A stretch of DNA of 53,445 bases from an uncultured Porphyromonadaceae bacterium (GCA_900555715.1 USMC01000016.1:1-53445), one strand, 5' to 3'; counted from the stretch's first letter, positions 32,590-42,473 are shown. The notes: generated from the sequence alone by a model not told the origin. A program made the numbers and translations.

Positions 32590-34230
32590 TCAGTACTTGG
32601 GCTTGTCGCTGCGCAGGCGTTCTCCGGCATCTTTGACGATGCTTTCGAAGTAACGCTGGTTATATCCTCCGAAAGCGGGACGTGCCGGCTGTCCTTCGGG
32701 TGTGCGCTCGAAAACGCCGTTCTTCTCAGGCTTGATGTTTCCATCCATATATTTGACAAAGAGGAAGTCGCCGAGGTCTTTCCACTGTTTTGTTGTTCCT
32801 TCGGCAGCGGCAACGGTGAGAGTATTGAGGTATTCCCTGGCATCGTCGATTCCCATTCCGGCAACTGTTGCCTCCGCTCCGTCGGCAAGGACGGTGAATG
32901 TATCTTCGAGCTGATTCTGCAGCTTGCGTATGTCGGGAATCATCTGCGAGTAGCGGTTATATGCCTGATTGGCGACATAGTTGTTGACCCAGAACATCGA
33001 GTCCCAGCTGAGTGTGAGGAGGTCGGCAGTTTTTTCGTCGAGAGATCTCGGAATGACGGTGTTGGAACTGAAAACGGGCACATATACGCATGTATTGGCA
33101 TCGTCGACACCGAACCAGAGGATGCCTTTCATAGCGTCGTGACGGTTTTTGTTCATGTCGGCGACGAATGAGAATCCTGTCTGCTGCGTGGCGATAGCCC
33201 GCTCGTGGACATAGGTTACTCCGTCGACTTCGAAATCCATAGGTCGCCAGCGGTACGGAACATCGAAAGGTCCGGCGCCTATGTCTTTTGTCATGTCGAG
33301 CAGCGTGCCTTCAAAATGGTCGCGCATCATCCACTTGAGGTCTTTCGCGGTGAGTTTTTTATCCGGCTTGACCCAGAGGGGGAAGGGATCGCCCTTACCT
33401 TCCATTATCCAAGGGGTGTATTTATCCATCTTTGCCGACGGAGCGAAACGGCGGAAATAGCTCCACACGCGGGCGTCGCAGCCTCTGGTGGCTCCATTGT
33501 CGGTAATGGCGTACGCGCGTGAGAAGTCGAAATCCTTGTCTTTGCCGTCGAAATATCCCTGACTTCGGGCGAAGTCGATAACATCGGGGGAATAGAGCGT
33601 TTCAGGATCGTCGAGGGGAAATTTATGTATGCGTGAATGGTTCGCATGTCCGGAAATGTATCCGTCCGGTACACGTCGCGCCACCCATACAGCTCCTTTG
33701 TCGGCTTTTCCCTTACCTATCATCTCCATGATCCATACTTCATCGGGGTCAGCAATACTGAAGGACTCACCTTCGGAGGCGTATCCGTAGTCGCGTACGA
33801 GCCCCGTCATAACATCGACAGCCTCACGAGCCGTCTTTGCTCTCTGCAGGGCGATATATATGAGCGAGCCGTAGTCGACAGTACCGCTTCCTTCGAGTTC
33901 CGGACGTCCTCCCCAGGTGCTTTCAGCGATGGTGAGTCCGTGCTCGTTCATATTTCCGACTGTAGCATAAGTGTGCGATACTTCCGGAATCTCTCCGAGG
34001 TGGCGGTGTGTGTCCCAGTCGATGACAGGACGCATCGCACCCGGTTCGTGGTCGGCTGCGGGTTGCTGATACAGTGCGCCGTAGAGCACATGGCTGTCGG
34101 CGGCGTAAGTAATCATGGAACTTCCTTTTTCTGTAGCTCCGGGCGTGGCGATAAGGCTCGTGCACGCAAGCGAGGCGGCTGCACAGCACAGCAGCATAGC
34201 CCCGGCGGTCATTATTCTTTGTATTTTCAT
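32590..34230 (-). CDS. C69-family dipeptidase, exported
   Basis: A peptidase of 546 residues, Ntn-hydrolase fold. The signal region MKIQRIMTAGAMLLCCAAASLA is followed directly by C23-T-S; in this family that Cys becomes the N-terminal nucleophile after processing. Further blocks: ITYAADSHVLYG, NEHGLTIAESTWGG, DPDEVWIMEMIGKG, GYISGHANHSRI and ITDNGATRGCDARVWSYFR. It probably trims dipeptides in the periplasm. It begins 19 bp after the AddA-like gene and may be co-transcribed. Confidence 0.9.
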   Translation of the reverse strand: MKIQRIMTAGAMLLCCAAASLACTSLIATPGATEKGSSMITYAADSHVLYGALYQQPAADHEPGAMRPVIDWDTHRHLGEIPEVSHTYATVGNMNEHGLTIAESTWGGRPELEGSGTVDYGSLIYIALQRAKTAREAVDVMTGLVRDYGYASEGESFSIADPDEVWIMEMIGKGKADKGAVWVARRVPDGYISGHANHSRIHKFPLDDPETLYSPDVIDFARSQGYFDGKDKDFDFSRAYAITDNGATRGCDARVWSYFRRFAPSAKMDKYTPWIMEGKGDPFPLWVKPDKKLTAKDLKWMMRDHFEGTLLDMTKDIGAGPFDVPYRWRPMDFEVDGVTYVHERAIATQQTGFSFVADMNKNRHDAMKGILWFGVDDANTCVYVPVFSSNTVIPRSLDEKTADLLTLSWDSMFWVNNYVANQAYNRYSQMIPDIRKLQNQLEDTFTVLADGAEATVAGMGIDDAREYLNTLTVAAAEGTTKQWKDLGDFLFVKYMDGNIKPEKNGVFERTPEGQPARPAFGGYNQRYFESIVKDAGERLRSDKPKY

Positions 34231-34249
34231 ATTATCTTAACGTATTGGT

Positions 34250-37200
34250 CTATACTTTTATTATCTCTTCGAGAAGCGGATACCATAGGTAGACATCGAC
34301 GTTCTCGCAACCTGTCGAAGCAAGCAGCCGTCGGTAGTCGGATACCTGCCGGAGATGCCTGTTGCGCGACTCGGTGGTGAACTTATAATCGACAATCACT
34401 CCTCTGCCGTCCGGACGGATCACTATACGGTCGGGGCGGGAGGTCTTTCCTGTGTGCGGATCGAAAAATGAGCGTTCCGGATAGACGATATTCTCCGGTG
34501 CGAACCACTCAGCCGCAGTGTCCCCAGCCACTTCAAAGGCGCGCCGGAGGTCGCGACGGTACTCCTCGCGCTCGGCAGCGGGGATGTCCAGACGCGAGCA
34601 CAGCCGGTCGACGGCGTCGTCGAGGTCGTCGGCAGTACGCATGGCGGCAAGGATCGCATGGAGGTTCGTGCCCCTGCGGCTTGCCTCTTTCATCGCCGCC
34701 GTTCCGGCGAACGGTTCTGCCTTATCGACAATCTCCTTGTCGTCTTCATCGCCGAGGTCGTCGTCGGAAGCGAAAATATCGTCAATGCTAACAAGCTCGC
34801 GCGTGTCGTCGCGGAAAAAGACCTTATATTCACCGCTATCAACCGTTTTTATAGCGCTTTCTTCCTTTTTCAGCGGTTGCGTCGGTGCGCCGAGGATATA
34901 ACATGTTCCTATGCCCTCCCCTTCCGTCTGAGCAAAGGGCAGTGTGGCGTCGTCGTATATGCCTGTGAAGGCAGAAAAGACGTATGTTCCGATGCCAGAC
35001 GAAGACTTGTCGCAGTGGATAATAAGCTCCCGTGAGGCTCTCGTGAAAGCGACGTATGCCGTGTTGAGGCAATCCATTATCTCCGCACGGCATTCACGCT
35101 CTACCTCGTCGGCAACGGGAGAGAGATTTCTGTCGGCGAACGGCGATGCGGTGTCGACATTGACGCGACATACCGGCGGCACTATGCCGGGAGCGAATCC
35201 GGTGAATCCGTCCATGCGGATCCACATCTTCCGGTTCTTCCCGCGGAGCTTCCAGTTCCCGAAAGGAATATGTACGCAGGCTCGTTCGAGACCTTTCGAC
35301 TTGTGGATTGTCATGACTTCAACGGCGTCGAGCGATGACGGAGTGAGTATCGCCCATTTCTGCTCGTTACGGCTGTATGCGTCGAGGAAAGCAGAAAGTG
35401 ACGGATTCGGGCTTTCGAGATGCTTCACCGCAAGGTCCTGGAGTGCCGCTATATATGCATACTCGCTTTTCCTCTGCTGCGGCGAAAGCCGCAAGGCGAC
35501 GATTGTTTCGATGAGTGCGACGAGGTTTGCGGGATTTTTCGAGCGTATGACATCCACGTCGCTTCTGATGTGGTCGGACATAGAGGAGTCTTCTTCCATC
35601 GCCATGCGGAGCGACGACAGAGTGTCGTAACCCTGTGAAGCGAAATAGTTGAAGCGCGTTATCATCATTATTATGTCGCTTCGGCTGGCATATTGCGGCG
35701 CATCGTCGCAACGTGTCGATTTCTTTCCCTCGTATGAACGCGCGACGAGCTTGAGCGAGCTGATGATGGTGCGTACCGCCGGCGAGTTGGACAGAAGCAA
35801 AGCTTCGCTGGAAAGGACCCGTATCTCGGGATGTACTTCGATAAGATACCGCACGATCCGCGTAGCCTCGTCGCCCAGGCGCGCGAGAACCATGATGTCG
35901 CGCCACGCATATCCGGCCTCGTGCTGCCGCAGGATGTCCTGTGCCATTTCTTCGAGAACGAGTGTCTCCACCCCGTCGTTGTCGCCATCGTGAAAACTCA
36001 ATTTAATATATGCCGGTACCTTGTCGAGTTTCTCATCGACCGCCTGCCGCACCTCCTCATAATGGTTCACTGCAAGGTCTTTCGCAAGACGTTCGAAGAT
36101 TTCATTATTGAACCTGACAATGTCGCCGGCGCTGCGATGGTTTGTGTTCTCCTCGGGTCTGCTTCCCCGCCCGACGCACCGGTCGGGAAAGTCGACGGTC
36201 TGTACGACGGAACCGAGAAGCTCGCTGTCGGAGTTTCGGAAACGGTAGATCGACTGCTTGACGTCACCGATGATGAGATTGTCGTAGCCGTAGGCAAGAC
36301 TGTTGCCTACAAGCGGTTTTAGATTGCGCCACTGGAGGCGTGATGTGTCCTGAAATTCGTCGATGAGGAGGCTCTCAAGCGTCATTCCGAGGCGCTCGTA
36401 TATAAAGGGCATCTCTGCATCGCTGATTATTCCCGAAAGGAGCTCTCCGGTGTCGGAGATGAGCATCATGTTGTTTTCTTTCATGAGCTCACGGAGCTTA
36501 TGGCGCGTTTCTCCGATGAACTCAAGGAGTCCTGCGGCGCTGAGAAGCTCTCTGTACATTTTCCTCCGCTGCTCGCACGGGGGAAACTGCACGGCGAACT
36601 CGCGGAAGAGAGCCAATGCGTCGTCGCGCAGCGCCTCCGGTGTCGCCTTGAAATTAGCAACAGTGAGACAGTCGCCTTTAAGCTCCAGTTCGGCGGGGTC
36701 TTTTTTGAAAAAGGCGATGGCGAGTGCGTTACTTTTGTACTTCGACGCGGGGTCGAACGCCATCTCTATCCGGGAGGCTATCTTGCTGAGATAGTTTTCG
36801 GGCAAACCGTTGCTGTCGCGGAAAGCGATAAGACGGCGTGCTGCGGCTACTGCGGGGGCATAAGCATCGTCGATGCGTCGTGCAAGCTCGGCGCAGAAGC
36901 TGTCGAGCCTATCGGGAGATTCAAGATACTTGTCGAGCGCCTTGACATTATCGACAAATGTCTCATCCATTGACCTGTCGACATCGGCGGCGAGGTTGCT
37001 GAGAATTCTGCCGTTGCGGTTGAAGAAGTTATATTCACCTCCTTCGGTGATACGCGACCTGACGTAGTTGCGCACCCATCGGTTGAGGCGGTTGCCGCCG
37101 GTGCCGGCGCCGGTATTGAGCTCATCGAGCATGAGGGAAATCGCCTGGAATATCATGTCTTTCCGCTCAAGGGAAAGCTCATAGTCGCCTTGCCTGTCGA

Positions 37201-37630
37201 TTTCGCGCGAGAATGTGCGCAGCACAGCCTGAAAAAACGAGTCGATAGTACTGACATTGAAAGCGTTATAATCATACAGCAATTCTGTCAGCGCCAGCTG
37301 CGCCGCCCTTCCGAGCTCATCCGCCGTACATCCGAAGCATTTGCACAGCATGGGGGTATAGGGCGTAGTGTCTATCTTCGCCGGATCTGACAATGTGCTG
37401 AGCTGCCTGACAATACGGCTCTTCATCTCCTCTGTGGCGGCATTGGTGAACGTTATCGCCAGGATAGCGGCATGCCGGCGCGGCATACGCCGTCCGCCAG
37501 GAACATATTTTGCATCGTTGAGGACATATCCGCCACTCTGGAGCTTTATTCCCAGAAGAGTCTTGATATACTCGAACGCGAGAGTGAATGTCTTGCCCGA
37601 TCCGGCCGAGGCTTTATATATGGTAAGCAT
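34250..37630 (-). CDS. AddA-like UvrD-family helicase with C-terminal nuclease
   Basis: A double-strand-break end-resection enzyme of 1,126 residues. Helicase motifs: Walker A ASAGSGKT (7-14), motif Ia ITFTNAATEEM, motif II LLIDEFQDTS, motif III GDVKQSIYRFR, motif V MTIHKSKGLE and motif VI YVAFTRASREL. The end carries a PD-(D/E)XK nuclease (TSRPDRIVIRPDGRGVIVDYKF), and the chain finishes at DVYLWYPLLEEIIKV. The AddB partner that usually sits beside this gene is not in the window; the upstream gene, 3 bp away, is a sugar transferase. Confidence 0.9.
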   Translation of the reverse strand: MLTIYKASAGSGKTFTLAFEYIKTLLGIKLQSGGYVLNDAKYVPGGRRMPRRHAAILAITFTNAATEEMKSRIVRQLSTLSDPAKIDTTPYTPMLCKCFGCTADELGRAAQLALTELLYDYNAFNVSTIDSFFQAVLRTFSREIDRQGDYELSLERKDMIFQAISLMLDELNTGAGTGGNRLNRWVRNYVRSRITEGGEYNFFNRNGRILSNLAADVDRSMDETFVDNVKALDKYLESPDRLDSFCAELARRIDDAYAPAVAAARRLIAFRDSNGLPENYLSKIASRIEMAFDPASKYKSNALAIAFFKKDPAELELKGDCLTVANFKATPEALRDDALALFREFAVQFPPCEQRRKMYRELLSAAGLLEFIGETRHKLRELMKENNMMLISDTGELLSGIISDAEMPFIYERLGMTLESLLIDEFQDTSRLQWRNLKPLVGNSLAYGYDNLIIGDVKQSIYRFRNSDSELLGSVVQTVDFPDRCVGRGSRPEENTNHRSAGDIVRFNNEIFERLAKDLAVNHYEEVRQAVDEKLDKVPAYIKLSFHDGDNDGVETLVLEEMAQDILRQHEAGYAWRDIMVLARLGDEATRIVRYLIEVHPEIRVLSSEALLLSNSPAVRTIISSLKLVARSYEGKKSTRCDDAPQYASRSDIIMMITRFNYFASQGYDTLSSLRMAMEEDSSMSDHIRSDVDVIRSKNPANLVALIETIVALRLSPQQRKSEYAYIAALQDLAVKHLESPNPSLSAFLDAYSRNEQKWAILTPSSLDAVEVMTIHKSKGLERACVHIPFGNWKLRGKNRKMWIRMDGFTGFAPGIVPPVCRVNVDTASPFADRNLSPVADEVERECRAEIMDCLNTAYVAFTRASRELIIHCDKSSSGIGTYVFSAFTGIYDDATLPFAQTEGEGIGTCYILGAPTQPLKKEESAIKTVDSGEYKVFFRDDTRELVSIDDIFASDDDLGDEDDKEIVDKAEPFAGTAAMKEASRRGTNLHAILAAMRTADDLDDAVDRLCSRLDIPAAEREEYRRDLRRAFEVAGDTAAEWFAPENIVYPERSFFDPHTGKTSRPDRIVIRPDGRGVIVDYKFTTESRNRHLRQVSDYRRLLASTGCENVDVYLWYPLLEEIIKV

Positions 37631-37633
37631 CGG

Positions 37634-39028
37634 TCAGAAGGCATTCTTGTCTCCGGCAAAGGCATTGATGACAGTGCGGATGACAATCTTGATGTCGAGG
37701 AAGAACGACCAGTTCTCGATATACCACACGTCGTGCTCAACACGCTTTTCCATCTTCCACAACTCGTCGGTAAGCCCTCGCAGACCGTTTACCTGCGCCC
37801 AGCCGGTGATACCGGGCTTTACAGCATGCCGGACCATATATCGGTCGACGAGTTCGGTATAGATCTCTGTCTGTTTGAGCATGTGCGGACGGGGACCAAC
37901 CACCGACATCTCACCACGCAGGACATTGATGAACTGGGGCAGCTCGTCGATAGATGTGCGTCGGAGGAAATCGCCCACACGGGTCTTGCGCGGATCGTCG
38001 AGCGTAGCCTGCTGCCGGTCGGCGTCGGCATTGACCTTCATTGTACGGAACTTATAGCACGCGAACGATTTACCGAGGTATCCGGTACGCTGCTGCTTGA
38101 AGTAGACCGGTCCGGGAGAACTGAGTTTTATGGCAATGGCTACGGGAATATATACCAGCGGATAGAATATCAGGACCACGGACGAGAACACAATGTCGAA
38201 CGATCGCTTGACGATGCGGTTGATGACACTCTTCAGAGGATTCCGCTGTATCGACAGCACGGGGATTGAACCTATGCTGTGAAGCTCGAACCGGCGCGCA
38301 AGTGTGCGGGGTATCTGCGGAACGTAGAAAAAGTCTATGACATGATCGTCGGCTATCTTGATAACCTGCGCCAGCGCTTCGTTATGTCCGGACAGGGTGA
38401 AGAAAATCTGGCGCACGTCGTTCTTTTCCACAAAGTCTTTGAGCTCCGCCATCGGATAGATTTTACCGGAAGAAAAATGGCTGTCGGCGTCGTCGTCGAA
38501 AAATGCTGCTATCTTATATCCGAAGCCGGCATCTTTCTGCATACTGTCGCAGAGCCGCACGGCATTCGGACCGGTGCCGATAATTATTACTTTTGCAAAG
38601 TTGTACCCCCTGCGTCGGTAGTTCTTCAGAAGGAAACGGCTCACAATCTGAAAAAGCGGAAGTCCCAGCAGCATCGAGCCGTAGAAAAGCACATAAGCAT
38701 TGAGCCGCATGGTGTTTACCTGCAGGAAGCTCACCATTGCCGTGAAGAAAAGACCGTATACGGCGACATCCATCAGAGCATGACGCATCACTTTATCCAT
38801 ATATATGACACGCATCTCATGGTCGCGGCGCAGATTCATGCCTGCCACGGGTATATAGCTCACCTCCACTAAGAGCCACAGCTCGCGCAGCTCCCGCGGA
38901 TCGCCCCCAATTTCAGGGCAGAAGGTCAATGTGAGCCAGAAAAGTAGGTTGACGAGTATCAGACCGCCCAGAATGAAGAGGGCGGGAATGAATCTTCCTC
39001 GTCGCAAAGGCCTGTTAGTGGCTGTCAA
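37634..39028 (-). CDS. Undecaprenyl-phosphate sugar-1-phosphate transferase (WcaJ/WbaP type)
   Basis: Starts capsule or exopolysaccharide repeat synthesis by moving a hexose-1-phosphate onto undecaprenyl phosphate. The 464-residue protein has N-terminal membrane helices (about 12-120), a CoA-binding-like Rossmann domain (KVIIIGTGPNAVRLCDSM), and the C-terminal catalytic domain with QQRTGYLGKSFACYKFRTM, RRTSIDELPQFINVLRGEMS and VGPRPHMLKQ. No other capsule gene is nearby. It is 3 bp from the AddA-like gene, an unusual pairing. Confidence 0.93.
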   Translation of the reverse strand: MTATNRPLRRGRFIPALFILGGLILVNLLFWLTLTFCPEIGGDPRELRELWLLVEVSYIPVAGMNLRRDHEMRVIYMDKVMRHALMDVAVYGLFFTAMVSFLQVNTMRLNAYVLFYGSMLLGLPLFQIVSRFLLKNYRRRGYNFAKVIIIGTGPNAVRLCDSMQKDAGFGYKIAAFFDDDADSHFSSGKIYPMAELKDFVEKNDVRQIFFTLSGHNEALAQVIKIADDHVIDFFYVPQIPRTLARRFELHSIGSIPVLSIQRNPLKSVINRIVKRSFDIVFSSVVLIFYPLVYIPVAIAIKLSSPGPVYFKQQRTGYLGKSFACYKFRTMKVNADADRQQATLDDPRKTRVGDFLRRTSIDELPQFINVLRGEMSVVGPRPHMLKQTEIYTELVDRYMVRHAVKPGITGWAQVNGLRGLTDELWKMEKRVEHDVWYIENWSFFLDIKIVIRTVINAFAGDKNAF

Positions 39029-39043
39029 TTTCGGATATGATTA

Positions 39044-39075
39044 CGGTACGGGCAGATTATGTGCTGCCCGTACCG
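39044..39075 (-). terminator. Hairpin between the DUF349 gene and the sugar transferase
   Basis: CGGTACGGGCAG (39044-39055) pairs perfectly with CTGCCCGTACCG (39064-39075) around an 8-nt loop, 6 bp after the DUF349 stop. It lacks a T run, so it may attenuate rather than stop transcription. Confidence 0.65.
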
Positions 39076-39081
39076 GTGGTG

Positions 39082-40932
39082 TTACAACTTGCTGTCGAGC
39101 AGCTTGATTTTATCTTCTATCTCACAGATATCTTTCTTGAGATTCTCGATACGGCGCTCCATGTCGCGGAGGAGCGAATCACCGTTTTTCGACTTCGATG
39201 AAAGGAAGCCGAGGTTGTTCTGATATGTACGGAGTTCGTTTCTGCGTCCTTCGAGAGCGCGGAGCATACGCTCACGTTCGCGGTAGATCTTGTCGTTGTC
39301 TCCTTCGATGGATGCTACCGACGCTTCGAAGCGCTCGCGTCGCGCAGTGCGCTCGGCGATGTCGAACTTCTGCCGCACGGCGTCGCATGCAGCGCGATAT
39401 GCCTCATAGAGCTTGTCTTTCTCGCGGAAGGGAACATGTCCTATCTCCTGCCACTGCTGCTGCAGTTCCCGCATGCTCTTGAGTGCCTGATCCTTGCTGT
39501 CGCTTTCGTTGATAAGTGCCGACAGACGACCGATGATTTCGCGCTTTGCCCGGAGGTTAGCAACTTCTGTCTGACGGGTGCCGTTGCCTTCTTTCTTCTT
39601 CCGGTCGAAGAAATAGTCGCACGCTGCAGTAAAGCTTGCCCATAGGCTGTCGCTGTATTTCTTGGGCACAGAACCGATGGTTTTCCACTCTTTCTGAAGA
39701 GCCATGAGCTCTTCGGCAGTCTTGCGCCAGTCGGTCGACTCCTTGAGAGCCTCGGCACGTTCGACGAGCGCCTGCTTGCGTGCAAGATTGGAATTCAGTT
39801 CCTCACGTGTGTTGCGGAAGTGCTCCGCCTTCGCGCTGAAGAAAGCGTCGCAAGTCTGACGGAACCGGGTAAAGAGCTGTCGGTTCATCTTCTTGGATGC
39901 GAATCCGAGTTTGCGCCACTCTTCCTGAAGCCCCATGATAGTCTTCGTCATCTCATCCCAAGCGGCGAAAGTCTTGAGCGTTGAGAAATCAAGAGCTTCT
40001 ATACGCTGGCACAGCTCTGTCTTGGCAAGCTCATTTTCTGCCTCGCGTGCCTTGCGTGCTTCGAAATAGGCCTGATAGCGCTTGTTGACCTCAGCAGAAG
40101 TCTCGCGGAAACGGTTCCATATATCGTCGCGCAGTTCCTTCGCAACCGGTCCTATCTGGCGCCAACGGTTGTGCAGCTCCTGAAGGCGGCGGTATGCTGT
40201 AATGACATCTTCTTCTGTCGTCAGAGCGGTAGCCTCGGCGAGAAGCTGCTCTTTCTCTGCAAGATTTTTCTTGAAGTCGTAATCGCGGAGCTCCTTGTTG
40301 ATTTTCAGATTGTCGGAGTACTTCTCCCGTGCATCCTGGAAGCGCTTCCACACTCCTGTTTCTTCTGCGGGGTCTACTTCTCCGATGCCGTTGAACTCAT
40401 CCTGAAGCTCGCGGTATCGCGGGAAGGTGCGGTTGACATTGTCGGTGTCGCCTGCCAGCGACAGTATTTCTTCAATAATGGCATTCTTTCGCGAAAGATT
40501 TTCTGCCCGCAAAGCGTCCTGCTGAGCTGTCCACACAGCCTTTCTGCTGCGGAGCTCATCGATGACGGCATTGAACTGCACAGCTGTCTCGTCGACGGGA
40601 GTTTCCTCACCTTCGGCAGCTTCGGGAGCCTTGTGATAGATACTGAAAAGCTGACGCAGACGGCGAATCTCGTCGGTCGGCACTTCGGCAATGTCCTTGC
40701 TCATGAGAGCGAGTGCTTCCGAGAGTACCTCTTCGACAGATTCGAGACGCTTGTGTTCGGTCTCAGCCTCGACTTCGAGTTCTCCTTCTGTCATTATTTC
40801 TTCGGCAGCGGCCTCGGGGTCGTTGTCGGTGATAGTGTTGGCATTGGTTTCGGTCTCCGTGACCTCGACCTCGTTCGTTTTAAGTTCTTCAGCAGTCTGT
40901 TCGGCTGCCGATGCGGGCTCTTTCGTGTCCAT
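39082..40932 (-). CDS. DUF349-repeat coiled-coil protein
   Basis: A 616-residue cytoplasmic protein starting MDTKEPASAAEQTAEELK. After an acidic Glu/Thr-rich N-terminus (about 1-85) come at least five DUF349 repeats, each with a W-x-x-I/L-G or similar core: LHNRWRQIGPVAKELRDDIWNRFRET, LQEEWRKLGFASKKMN, LQKEWKTIGSVPKKYSD, LQQQWQEIGHVPFREKD. A C-terminal coiled coil ends IKLLDSKL. Function is unknown; its helical bundle form suggests binding to RNA, DNA or protein. The start at 40932 is chosen because a well-spaced promoter covers the more upstream in-frame start at 41010. Confidence 0.87.
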   Translation of the reverse strand: MDTKEPASAAEQTAEELKTNEVEVTETETNANTITDNDPEAAAEEIMTEGELEVEAETEHKRLESVEEVLSEALALMSKDIAEVPTDEIRRLRQLFSIYHKAPEAAEGEETPVDETAVQFNAVIDELRSRKAVWTAQQDALRAENLSRKNAIIEEILSLAGDTDNVNRTFPRYRELQDEFNGIGEVDPAEETGVWKRFQDAREKYSDNLKINKELRDYDFKKNLAEKEQLLAEATALTTEEDVITAYRRLQELHNRWRQIGPVAKELRDDIWNRFRETSAEVNKRYQAYFEARKAREAENELAKTELCQRIEALDFSTLKTFAAWDEMTKTIMGLQEEWRKLGFASKKMNRQLFTRFRQTCDAFFSAKAEHFRNTREELNSNLARKQALVERAEALKESTDWRKTAEELMALQKEWKTIGSVPKKYSDSLWASFTAACDYFFDRKKKEGNGTRQTEVANLRAKREIIGRLSALINESDSKDQALKSMRELQQQWQEIGHVPFREKDKLYEAYRAACDAVRQKFDIAERTARRERFEASVASIEGDNDKIYRERERMLRALEGRRNELRTYQNNLGFLSSKSKNGDSLLRDMERRIENLKKDICEIEDKIKLLDSKL

Positions 40933-40979
40933 TATGGTATTTTTAATTGGTTTGTTCGCTGACAAAGAGTTTGTCGCGC

Positions 40980-41011
40980 CAAAAATAACAATTAATTCTA
41001 AAAGTTGCAAA
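40980..41011 (-). promoter_or_regulatory. Promoter TTTG-N20-TATTTTTG for the DUF349 gene
   Basis: Minus-strand TTTG (41011-41008) and TATTTTTG (40987-40980) are 20 bp apart, ending 47 bp before the start at 40932. Confidence 0.7.
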
Positions 41012-41070
41012 TAAAAATTGCATCCGGCTGCCGATGAAAATTAATTTCAGCATTAACAGCCATTATGCAA

Positions 41071-42285
41071 TTATAGGCTTTTTATTTTATTTGCCGGAAC
41101 TCCGCCTACCATTGTGTTGGGCTCGACATCTTTCGTTACAACAGCCCCTGCGGCCACAACAGCGCCGTCGCCAATGGTTACGCCTCCGATGATCATGGCG
41201 TTGGCTCCGATCCAGCAACCGTCGCCAATAATTATAGGTTTGGCGAAAGTGCGCCAGCGGTATTCGCCCGATGCCGGACTCCAGTCAGCGGTCAGGCGTT
41301 CGGAGAGCAGCTTAGGATGAGAGGCTGTGTTCATCTGTACTCCGGGAGCAATGAGCACATCATTACCGATTACGATAGAATTACAGTCGTTGAGGATACA
41401 GCGATAGTTGATGCTGACGTTATTGCCGACATGAATATTGTCTCCGAAACCAATTATCGTGCCGTCGCCCACAGAGACATTCGTTCCCACACTCCCGAAT
41501 ATTTCGCGTATCATCCCGTAGCGCTTTGAACGGTCGGAATATGGAAGCGAGTTGTAGCGCTGCATCCAGTCGGTAGCACGGGCTTTCCTTTCAAGGAACA
41601 CGGAGCTATGACAGTCGTATATCTCTCCAGCCATACATTTGTCCTGTTCTGTCATTATATATGCTTCGTCGCGGCATCCTCCCGTCGTTGAGATTATCTT
41701 CTTCAGCTCCTTCTCATATTGATGCGCATTTTCAAAGTGTATGGCGTGCATTCCGAAATTACGGGCACCTTCGACATTTGAAAGGATGTCGTCTGTAAAT
41801 ACGCATTCCTCCGCGTTCAGACCATATTTACAGCAAAGACGGTCGTAAATGGCAGGAGACGGTTTCACAACATGCTCTTCCGATGATATTACTCTTCCGT
41901 CAAGCAGCTGGAATATAGGATACTGCTTCATGGTGGTATGTACCTGACTGCACCAGTTGGTAAGACCATATAGTCTGTAGCCTTCTGATTTTAGCTTGAC
42001 AAGCAACGCCCGCATACCTTTTACCTCACTGAATACAAAATCGGTATATCGGTTACCGAACTGCTCTATCTCATCTTTGTACTGCGGCATTGCCTGCTGC
42101 ATATCATGGATTATCTGCCTGAAAGGACTTGCCTCACAGTCAAGACGTTCGTTCCACTTTTCCGACATCAGACGATGAAGGAAATCTTCTGCTTGTCCGT
42201 GGGAGGCAAATATCTTGTCGAGAATGTTGAAATAATCATAATCGACAAGCACCTTGCCAAAATCAAATATCAGGTTCTTTATCAT
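41071..42285 (-). CDS. Fusion of HAD sugar-phosphatase and maltose-type O-acetyltransferase
   Basis: A 404-residue two-domain protein. Residues 1-205 form a HAD hydrolase like YihX: IFDFGKVLVDYD with nucleophile Asp8, LTNWC (motif II), VKPSPAIYDRL (motif III Lys), CVFTDDILSNVEGA (motif IV). Residues 210-404 form a Maa-type sugar O-acetyltransferase: MAGEIYDCHSSVFLERKARA leads into left-handed-helix hexapeptide repeats (IIGFGDNIHVGNNVSINY), the catalytic-His stretch MNTASHP and the end VGGVPANKIKSL. A minus-strand -7 box TATCTTTG lies at 42348-42341. Phosphatase plus acetyl transfer on the same sugar is a reasonable but untested idea. Confidence 0.88.
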   Translation of the reverse strand: MIKNLIFDFGKVLVDYDYFNILDKIFASHGQAEDFLHRLMSEKWNERLDCEASPFRQIIHDMQQAMPQYKDEIEQFGNRYTDFVFSEVKGMRALLVKLKSEGYRLYGLTNWCSQVHTTMKQYPIFQLLDGRVISSEEHVVKPSPAIYDRLCCKYGLNAEECVFTDDILSNVEGARNFGMHAIHFENAHQYEKELKKIISTTGGCRDEAYIMTEQDKCMAGEIYDCHSSVFLERKARATDWMQRYNSLPYSDRSKRYGMIREIFGSVGTNVSVGDGTIIGFGDNIHVGNNVSINYRCILNDCNSIVIGNDVLIAPGVQMNTASHPKLLSERLTADWSPASGEYRWRTFAKPIIIGDGCWIGANAMIIGGVTIGDGAVVAAGAVVTKDVEPNTMVGGVPANKIKSL

Positions 42286-42340
42286 ATTCAGCTGCTGTCA
42301 ATGAAACTTTTATAATGAATCTGCCAAACGAAACTCTTTA

Positions 42341-42348
42341 CAAAGATA
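42341..42348 (-). promoter_or_regulatory. -7 element (TATCTTTG) for the HAD/acetyltransferase gene
   Basis: Minus-strand TATCTTTG lies 55 bp upstream of the start at 42285. The -33 box is weak. Confidence 0.45.
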
Positions 42349-42465
42349 ATAAATTTCCGCTGAGAAGATCCGGAGAAAACGTCTTTCATACATAGAATAT
42401 TTCACTTCGTGATTTTTAAGAACAAAATTGTCTTTCATAAGTTTCTATATATGTAGATTTATTCG

Positions 42466-42473
42466 TAACTTTG
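42466..42473 (+). promoter_or_regulatory. -7 element (TAACTTTG) for higBA, with repeated GTCTTTCATA upstream
   Basis: TAACTTTG lies 20 bp before the toxin ATG. The decamer GTCTTTCATA occurs at 42381-42390 and 42430-42439, and could be the site bound by the HigA antitoxin; this is tentative. Confidence 0.5.

Noticed and set aside
40933..41010. Longer N-terminus for the DUF349 protein
   Set aside because: A well-spaced TTTG-N20-TATTTTTG promoter lies in this stretch, so it is upstream of the transcript's coding start.
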